This document shows, one piece after another, positions 58,136 to 64,000 of a DNA stretch of 64,000 nt; position 1 is the stretch's first letter; the number at the start of each line of letters is the position of its first letter. The notes under the pieces were generated by a model. The model saw nothing but the letters and a program-made list of their open reading frames with translations. It ran no database searches and had not been told where the DNA came from. The position numbers and the translations under genes were made by a program. The stretch comes from Opisthorchis felineus (taxonomy: Eukaryota; Platyhelminthes; Trematoda; Opisthorchiida; Opisthorchiidae): contig SJOL01006396.1 in assembly GCA_004794785.1 (NCBI GenBank), forward strand, positions 87,943 through 151,942, given 5' to 3'.

Positions 58136-58890
58136 CTATCAAATATTTGGGTTTCATTTGCGATAAATCTAGCCGTCATCTTGACCCGGACAACATGGTG
58201 CAATTCAGAGAATGCCACGACCGATGGATGTGCCCTCACTGCGATCTTTCCTCGAGTTGGTGAGCCATTACAGTGCTTTTCTACCAGATGTACGTCGTGT
58301 TCGTGGTCCCCTCAACCATCTCCCAAAAAGGATGTTCTCTGGGATTAGCCACCTCATTGTCAATCAGCATTCGACACAGTTCAACTATTCGTATCATCAA
58401 ACCTGCTGTTTACATATTACAACCCATTCATGGATATCATTCTAGTGTCAGATGCATCCAACCATGGAGTCGGAGCAGTCATTTCCCACAGATTTCCTGA
58501 TGGATCTGAAAAAGCCATCGCCCATGCAGCCCGATCTTTAACACCAGCCCAACGCAATTACAGTCAAATAGAAAAAGAGGCATTTGAATCGTATTTCCCG
58601 TCAAGAAATTCCACGAAATGATTTGCGGTCACCATTTCACACTCCTCACCGATCACAAGCCGCTTGTCAGCATTTTCGGTTTGAAGAAAGGTGTTCCGGT
58701 ATACACGGCAAATCGTTCCCAGCGTTTGGCGACTATTCTACTTGGCTATGATTTTTCAATCAAATACCATTGGTCAGGCAGACACCTTATCAAGACTGAT
58801 GGGCCCACAGCGACAGCCGGCAAAAGATACAGTGATGGTCGAACCGGAAGTTTGCACCGTACTCGCTGCATCTATTAGAGCTCCTCCGGT
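58136..58890 (+). pseudogene. Gypsy RT connection and RNase H, frameshifted
   Basis: Thumb and connection text includes SLRSFLELVSHYSAFLPD (about 58235-58290). RNase H follows: VSDASNHGVGAVISHRF with the first catalytic Asp (about 58445), YSQIEKEAF with the Glu (about 58560-58590), then after a frameshift near 58615 FTLLTDHKPL with another Asp (about 58635-58665). The residues are present but lie in different frames. Confidence 0.8.
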
Positions 58891-59245
58891 TGCTTCAACA
58901 ATGGTCCGTGACCAAACCAGATGTGAACCTGTGCTCCAGCAAGTATTACACTATCACCAAACACGCTGGCCATCGTCAGTCACACGCGATATTCAGTCCA
59001 TATTCCGTCGACGATTTTCTGTGTCTGAAGTCGATGGTTGCCTTCTCTCTGGTGAACGTGTTATAATACCAGACAGACTGCAACCGTTTCATTTTGGACA
59101 CCCGGGCATTAACCGCATGAAAGCTTTGGCACGAAGTTATGTATACTGGCCGGGTATGGACAAAGAGCTGGGAGAACTTTTGCATTCCTGTTCAGAATGT
59201 CAGTGTTCTGCAAAATCACCGAGGAAGACCGAGTTATCTTGTTGA
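58891..59245 (+). pseudogene. Gypsy integrase N-terminal zinc domain
   Basis: A frame open from 58691 to a TGA at 59243-59245 carries FHFGHPGINRMKALARSYVY, then WPGMDKEL and HSCSECQC. The His pair and the Cys-x2-Cys pair form the HHCC zinc-binding domain of retroelement integrases. This is the longest undamaged coding block of the element (184 codons). Confidence 0.8.
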
Positions 59246-60020
59246 CCTGCACCAACTAACCCTTGGTCGAGTCCTTATATTGATTTTGTAGGACCAGTTA
59301 ACAGTCAGCACTACCTTATCACGGTTGACGCTTACAATAAATGGCCGGAGATAATCATGATGGATCATATCACTTCTCGCTGCGCAATCGTGCAGCTCAC
59401 TCGCATCTTCATTAACTTTGGTACGCCAGAAACATTGGTTTCAGATAACAGCACTGCATTTATCTGGATGGAATTTGCCTTATTTGCAAGCCATTCCATC
59501 CCCGACCTAACGACCAAGTCGAACGATTTGTCAACACTTTCAAACAATCACTTCAAACACTTAAAGGAGATTTCTGAAGCCTCCTTGTTAAGCTATCGTG
59601 TGACATCTAATCCAAATGTGCCAAACAACAACTCACCCGCGGAAGCGCTTTTTGGGGCTTAAAATCCGTTTACCCATGGATGTGGTACGTCCATCTCCCC
59701 CGCATCTATAAAAAACGAACACACGTACGGAGCGACAGTTCAACTGCCATCATGGTACCGCTCACACCACCTATAGACTCAGTGATTCGGTCTTGGCTAA
59801 GCACCAACCCAATGGTGGAGAGAGATGGACTCATGGTTAGATCGAGCGCCGTATGCGTAACGTAATCTACGAAGTCGACGCACGACCTGTCACATGGGAC
59901 TGTCACGTGAACCAATTTCGCCCTGGACACGCTGCACTAGCTACATCAGATAACTCGATTCCTCTGGATATTTTGTTGGATACATTTGTATTACCATCCA
60001 CAAAAGTTCCCCCGGTGTAA
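59246..60020 (+). pseudogene. Gypsy integrase catalytic core and C terminus, broken
   Basis: YIDFVGPVNSQHYLITVDAY (about 59275-59335) holds the first catalytic Asp and LVSDNST (about 59430-59455) the second, with Ser where Gly is usual. The Glu lies in VERFVNTFKQSL (about 59530) in a shifted frame, with a short deletion just before it. C-terminal text including NPNVPNNNSPAEALFG (about 59610-59658) and HVNQFRPGHAALA (about 59905-59945) follows in other frames. It is inactive. Confidence 0.75.
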
Positions 60021-60129
60021 ACAGACAAAACCCCAGTCGAATGTACGTGCACACCAAGGCGGTTGTCCAGCCATAACCCAAAACCATTTGCACTAATGCA
60101 GGTGAGTCCACATCTAATAACCAGATATT

Positions 60130-60142
60130 GTGAGGGGGAGGC
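60130..60142 (+). other. Putative polypurine tract
   Basis: GTGAGGGGGAGG lies directly before the 3' LTR, the expected position for priming plus-strand synthesis. Confidence 0.6.
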
Positions 60143-60397
60143 GTTAGGACTGTCGGGTCCTAACGAACGATTTGATCTCTTGTAATTTTTCAATAAGATT
60201 TCGTTTTTTCTCTGTTGTAGCGAATGGAGCCTCAGCGCTCTTTGTTCCATTTGCTTCATCCGCAATATAACCGATGTTCATCCGGTCTCCTTTGCCTTCT
60301 TCCTTGGGATGCCCCACTCAAATACTTAGATTATCGAACGCGATAGAATAAGCTCCATCAAAATCCTAAGTCACCCAGCTAGCACACAGTTACAACA
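60142..60397 (+). repeat. 3' LTR of the gypsy element
   Basis: About 256 bases, pairing with 55943-56185. It begins CGTTAGGACTGTCGGGTCC after the polypurine tract and ends AGCACACAGTTACAACA. The ends are approximate because of indels. Confidence 0.8.
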
Positions 60398-60616
60398 GCT
60401 AGAACAAGACCGGATAAAAGTGTTAAATCATGTCTCGGTTCAAATCTTACAAATGACTTCCATCAGTCATTTGTTACATTTGAAAATTTGATAAAAGCGT
60501 AGGGTTCACCAAACGAATAAACTTTCTCGCTAACACTCTGGTGTCCACAGAGTCAAATTAGTTAAGCTAGCTATGCCTACACTTAGGTTTCAGGAATCAG
60601 CTAGAGTATTGCTTTC
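60398..60616. other. Flank after the LTR element
   Basis: No gene recognised in these 219 bases; no target-site duplication was found. Confidence 0.4.
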
Positions 60617-60858
60617 ATGAATCCAAATGCTGGCCGTACCAAGCCCAATGATGCTGGTCCCTCAAAAACATGTCAGCTAAACTAAGTGCGGCTTCAGGTT
60701 CAGGTCATTTCAACCGCCCTCTTCATCCTGCAAATGTAGCATCAAGTGCAGCCATGTATTCTTCATCTATTCACTGGGTTCCTATCCCAAAAATGAGCCG
60801 CTTCATGAGCACTTCTTGTTCGTTCCCATCCGAAGCAGTTTCTAACCAGCTGGACTAA
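60617..60858 (+). CDS. Ser-rich open frames after the LTR element, unknown
   Basis: An ATG frame from 60617 gives MNPNAGRTKPNDAGPSKT and stops at about 60683. An overlapping frame (60670-60858) continues with MSAKLSAASGSGHFNRPLHP and a Ser-rich segment to TAA. The texts look like one Ser/Pro/Asn-rich protein start split by a frameshift, such as the head of another retroelement gag or a pseudogene. No motif decides. Confidence 0.3.
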
Positions 60859-63617
60859 GTGATTCTCGTCATATTAGTATCAAACAAAGCGCAGTAGCTC
60901 AAAAAATTTGGAAATTTTTATCTCATTCATCTGCATCGTTTGTTGTCATGTCGCTCGCCGCAAGCCAGGTTATCGTTACTGTGATCTGGGCAGCTTTGTG
61001 TAAGTTGAAACGCACAATATCAGATGCGAGATGTGAAAGAAGCAATATTCAGTATTTATGCTGTCCAGACGACTTCGCAAACTAATCTGCGGTAGAAAAA
61101 GGATAAACTTTTCCCAGAATCACTTATCATTCGCAAAAGGAATCCAAAGATTGGATATATGACTTTGGAACCAAATATCGCAAAGAAACCAGTTTAGGAC
61201 GACTGATGTGCCCACGCGCCTTCTTTGGCCTCAAAAAATTGAAGCAGATGACAAACATGACTGACTGATTGATAGCTTTGTTGATGCACTGGGAAACGGA
61301 ACTGCGTCACACAATGGCGGATTGTATACACTCCCTTCTAGCGACTCACTTTTTCCAAGAAAACGACCAATAAGGACAACTCTTCAATCAATCGTGCATT
61401 AGACTGACAGATAGCCCATACGAAATAAGACGGACAAACTTCATTTGGGATTGCCTGTAAATTGTCGATTCTTGTGTTGAGTTTACAGCCGCCTGGTAAT
61501 TAGAATGGCCTTACAGCAATGGGAATTAAAACAACTGCGTGCGTCGCATCGCGAAAATAAAGGCTTTCGTGCAAAGATGTGATTATTAGGTTATTTTGGA
61601 GGTAGGTTTGGAACCACACTGTTTCACCAGCGACATCACGGTTAGAAATTTCCTCAGCAATGAACCATGCTACAAACTACCCACTGCGGTGGATGCACGC
61701 TGGCCGGACTTGCCCGACTCACACTAACATATAATTAGTATTACTGGACAGGTATACAAAGTAATAGTATGAAAAACTTGTAAGCGAAACCACAACACAA
61801 CGACACTCAGTCATGCGAAAGTAGGGGTTGTTATGGAAATCCTTTGTCCCTCGATCAATGAAACCACGATTGAATACACTGCATTGGGATTTGATATGCA
61901 AATATGGGGGTGTTCTCGCTTGATATTATCGTGGTGCCTATTGGGTGCCAGCCCGTAGTATTTGACTATGAGAAATTATGTTACGGGATATTCGGGGCGG
62001 AAAGTCGTTAGGTTGTGATACACTAACCGGCTATACACAGGCCTGCAATCAGATCGTTGTGGAAAATCTCAGCCAGAGCAAAGTGTGAATTTTCTATCGG
62101 ATGTTTTTTATTGCCCCCTTGACTGCTAGCTAGCCGGGAGGCGCACATTCAACTATTCCGATGCCAAGGCTGGATGACGCATTCAGGTTACAGCAAGGTG
62201 GCTGTAATTCCTGTATCCCCTCACACTGAAAGTTCTTCAAAAAGGGTAGTAAACATAGAAAGATTGTGACGCGGTTTTTGTCACACATCTAGTCAGTCAG
62301 ACCAGTTTGGCCAATCAGCCTTCGTAGCAGGCTAGGTCTAAGTTTGATTGCGTCAACTTTTCACCCACTGGCTTTAGTTGACCTTTTTTGACTGAGAGAA
62401 ACGCTATCTTCGGATCAAGAGTCGTGTACTTTTTACTGTTCGATATTTGAGTTTGTTTCAGCTTCAGGGCTAAGTTGCAACCAGACACAATCATTCTTCT
62501 GTGCATAATCTCTCCCCTCTGGAACATCTATTTAGTTTACCTGATTTCATCTATTCTTCGCCGTATTTCGCTTCAACAGTCTCATTGTGAAGAGTCCTTA
62601 TCCCTCTCAATCAGCTTTCTTCCCCAAGATGGTCTCTGCCGACATTCGCACAAAGCCGTGAGGGAAACCAAAGACAACGGTAATGCTTGCTTGCATAGTG
62701 ACAGATGAATACTTTTAGCCACAATGACAAGCGAATCCGGTTCGAGGAATTGAGGTCTGAAGAATCTGGACAACAACTGACTTAGTAGTACCTCCGGTAA
62801 GCGAAAATACTCCACTGTTCTATGTTAGAGAATGCGCCCTGTAATGCGGAAATAGCCAACAGACCCTCATTGTTATTGAGATCAATAGATATGAACGTGT
62901 AAGCTAAGTGATCTATGGTCTCAAATGTTTCACGCAACCCTCGATAGGCAAACAGATAGGGGTATACTGGAGGCAGAGTTGACGTCTTTTTATTTCAATC
63001 CATGGTTTCATACTGTCTTAAAACATCAAATGTGCAGATGGTCGACTGATATTCCTACGTTAGGGGAAAGCTTACCCCTTACTCTAATAATCAACAACTC
63101 TTTATGCAATAATTAACTGACTAAACAAAGTGGCCACATGTTTGACGCTCCTGCCGGCGCAGATTTCGAGGAACATCAGTTGCAAGAGGTCATGATGCCT
63201 CATTCTCCTAGCTTTTAGTTAATTACGCTCGTTGTAAATGTCACCAGCCGATGAACTGGCTGAAGCTTTCGGTGCAAACAAGAGAGGCTGACTGGGTAGC
63301 TATTTTGTGGAATTTGCGGTTGAAGTTATCCAGGTTAGAGTCCAGCAAAGGTTGGATATTGATATCACAATGAAGCTTTAAATTAGTTTGCATCTCGAAG
63401 CAGTTCTTACTGCTAAGATGTGTTCTGTCATATATTTGTTTTAGTTGGGTGATCTCTATTTCTCACGTGTCTAAGTATTTCATTGTATCGCCTCCTGAGT
63501 GGCATTCATAGTTTTTCGCCCATCGCGCTTACCTGAGCCGCAGAGTCGAAAGCCTGGCAGCTTCGATCGGCAGGTTTCTTCAAGGCAACACAGATCACAA
63601 AGCACTTAGAAAATTAG
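60859..63617. other. Noncoding stretch
   Basis: No gene recognised. A short frame starting ATG at 60949 (MSLAASQVIVTVIWAAL) runs into a donor-like GTAAGT at about 61000 and resembles a signal exon, but no partner was found. Frames at 62315-62815 overlap antisense. The 63317 block echoes 10757-10775. Confidence 0.35.
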
Positions 63618-64000
63618 CCGTCATCATCATGATCGACAGCATGACATCAGTGTTCAACACCGATGCTTCGTTACCGTACAACCATGATTTATTTGAAAGC
63701 CTTATTGTGAAGAAAAGAATAAAGGTGGACGGGAAAGGGACTTAGTGCTAACTTCCGAGGTGCCTATACATCCAGACACTCATTCGGGCATTATGGATAG
63801 AAACTAACAACAGGAATGCCACTGATATCGAATAACAGCTATTATTGAAGATTCTCCAACCAGGCGCAGTGGGGATCACGTGGTCCACATTCTTAAAGGC
63901 GAGTCGCACGTACAACACTCTCACACTCCTTAATCTCTTTCATACCCCTTTGCCAGCTCAAGGGTTGGCCACCTCTCTGCTTCCGCCACTCTGAATTGGG
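63618..64000 (-). mobile_element. RTE-clade LINE copy 3, 3' tail (cut by window end)
   Basis: Read on the minus strand it matches copies 1 and 2: AGAGGTGGCCAACCC, the CCCACTGCGCCTGGTTGGAG-type block (about 63850-63875), CTTTTCTTCACAATAAGGC, TTTCAAATAAATCATGG, and a GATCATGATGATGACGG end. The tail region from 63618 is complete, while the coding part continues past 64000. Its trinucleotide-rich end resembles copy 1 more closely than copy 2. Confidence 0.85.

Larger units (their letters stand above)
55943..60397 (+). mobile_element. Ty3/gypsy LTR retrotransposon, complete in layout but decayed
   Basis: The layout is LTR, primer-binding site, gag with zinc knuckle, protease, reverse transcriptase, RNase H, integrase, polypurine tract, LTR. 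This order (integrase after RT/RNase H) is that of the Ty3/gypsy superfamily, and the protein text resembles gypsy elements of flukes. At 4.45 kb it is somewhat short, in line with the internal deletions seen. No envelope-like gene follows the integrase. All coding parts carry frameshifts and stops. Confidence 0.88.

Noticed and set aside
1..64000. CRISPR arrays, bacterial operons or prophage
   Set aside because: No regularly spaced direct repeats, no ribosome-binding-site-led gene clusters, and clear introns and eukaryotic retroelements instead.

Overview
The window looks like genomic DNA of a parasitic flatworm, most probably a digenean fluke. It is intron-rich and gene-poor, with moderate GC. 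The repeats point the same way: RTE-clade LINEs whose decayed proteins resemble those of liver- and lung-fluke genomes, a decayed Ty3/gypsy element of a type common in trematodes, dispersed repeats carrying hammerhead ribozymes, and tRNA-derived SINE-like copies. No bacterial operon, phage or CRISPR is present. The species assignment is inference.

One gene is well supported. At 48.37-51.24 kb on the + strand, a signal-peptide exon and a terminal exon join in matching phase 0. Together they encode a precursor of about 128 residues with three copies of the hexapeptide ASLSYF, each bounded by Lys-Arg or Lys-Arg-type sites. This is a classical neuropeptide prohormone layout, and the peptide carries no amidation glycine. 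A second possible gene is a 66-residue, charged, helical protein built from exons at 4.41 and 11.28 kb that share phase 1. Single candidate exons with plausible splice sites lie near 7.8, 9.0, 12.9 (all - strand), 15.5, 20.9, 30.1 and 37.0 kb (+ strand). I recognise no family in these and rate them low.

Repeats, left to right: an almost full-length but internally deleted RTE LINE (0.29-3.03 kb, +); an inverted 5' fragment of the same family (3.7-4.1 kb); a CR1/Jockey-like endonuclease remnant (5.2-5.5 kb, -); SINE-like copies near 11.7, 19.2, 24.2 and 53.2 kb; a second RTE copy (17.7-18.6 kb, -) and a third that runs off the right edge (63.6-64.0 kb, -); hammerhead repeats at 38.6, 47.6 and 54.3-54.8 kb, with a fragment at 31.35 kb; and a 4.45-kb gypsy element with both LTRs (55.94-60.40 kb), broken by frameshifts and deletions.

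The rest is unannotated intronic or intergenic DNA. Many open frames there are 60-150 codons long and open on both strands, which is what chance gives in such DNA. They are left out unless splice signals or composition support them. The best candidates for something new are the ASLSYF precursor and the hammerhead family, whose stem III is reduced to a loopless CCGG palindrome.
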